From Arenicola marina (taxonomy: Eukaryota > Annelida > Polychaeta > Arenicolidae): a stretch of DNA of 64,000 nt. The stretch is taken from the NCBI GenBank assembly GCA_964019135.1, contig OZ025248.1:47237670-47301669 (forward strand), written 5' to 3'. This document shows positions 63,691-64,000 of this stretch, piece after piece; position 1 is the stretch's first letter, and every line of letters starts with the position of its first letter. The notes beneath the pieces are model-generated. The model saw only the letters and a list, made by a program, of their open reading frames with translations. It did not search any database and was not told where the DNA came from. The translations under genes and the position numbers were made by a program.

Positions 63691-64000
63691 TTCTTATTGG
63701 TCGGGCGTTGTCCGACCAGACGACGGGTACATACTGGTGAGGCGTTGCCCGACCAGACGACGGGTACACACTGGTGAGGCGTTGCCCGACCAGACGACGG
63801 GTACATACTGGTGAGGCGTTGCCCGACCAGACGAAGGGTACATACTGGTGAGGCGTTGTCCGACCAGACGACGGGTACATACTGGTGAGGCGTTGCCCGA
63901 CCAGACGACGGGTACATACTGGTGAGGCGTTGCCCGACCAGACGAAGGGTACATACTGGTGAGGCGTTGTCCGACCAGACGACGGGTACATACTGGTGAG
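63691..64000. repeat. 37-bp minisatellite, cut by right window edge
   Basis: About eight copies of a 37-bp unit with GGTACATACTGGTGAGGCG then TTGCCCGACCAGACGAC. Variants TTGTCC and GACGAAGG alternate with a period of about three units (111 bp). Confidence 0.96.

Overview
The window is nuclear DNA of a multicellular animal. Genes are split by GT-AG introns, all four recognisable proteins are animal orthologues, and the space between them is full of minisatellites, tRNA-headed SINEs, small inverted-repeat DNA transposons and one LINE. A marine invertebrate deuterostome such as a lancelet fits the gene content and repeat style, but the sequence does not settle the species.

Layout. 1-865: a 24-bp minisatellite cut by the left edge. 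866-5364: no recognisable gene, with a few degenerate repeats and hairpins. 5807-11719 (minus): complete autophagy gene ATG5, seven coding exons, 270 aa. 12180-14460 (minus): a dead LINE with a small transposon inside it. 14461-20836: no firm gene; it holds a 47-bp minisatellite and SINE copies. 21645-32038 (minus): complete DBHS gene (NONO/SFPQ/PSPC1 family), nine coding exons, 639 aa, with a 6.2 kb last intron. 32236-35400: repeats and foldback elements. 36386-38129 (minus): complete FAM162 gene, three coding exons, 155 aa. 38820-45880: a 34-bp minisatellite in two blocks inside inverted copies of a dispersed repeat. 46000-55750: MITE-like elements, foldbacks and a 46-bp minisatellite. 56576-58420 (plus): the first two coding exons of ZUP1; its peptidase part is not in the window. 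59460-64000: four more minisatellites, the last cut by the right edge.

How the genes relate. They do not form one pathway. ATG5 drives LC3/ATG8 lipidation, the DBHS protein acts in nuclear RNA processing, FAM162 is a small mitochondrial membrane protein, and ZUP1 is a K63-ubiquitin peptidase of the DNA-damage response. Human ATG5, FAM162B and ZUP1 all lie on 6q21-q22, so the linkage seen here looks ancestral.

I found no convincing undescribed biological system. The observations most worth checking are a 29-bp tandem array that copies the ATG5 exon-4 splice donor, a large foldback in ATG5 intron 1, a likely alternative 3' end of the DBHS gene, and the structure of the 34-bp array. Coordinates of spliced exons were derived by eye from reading frame and splice consensus and are mutually consistent in phase.
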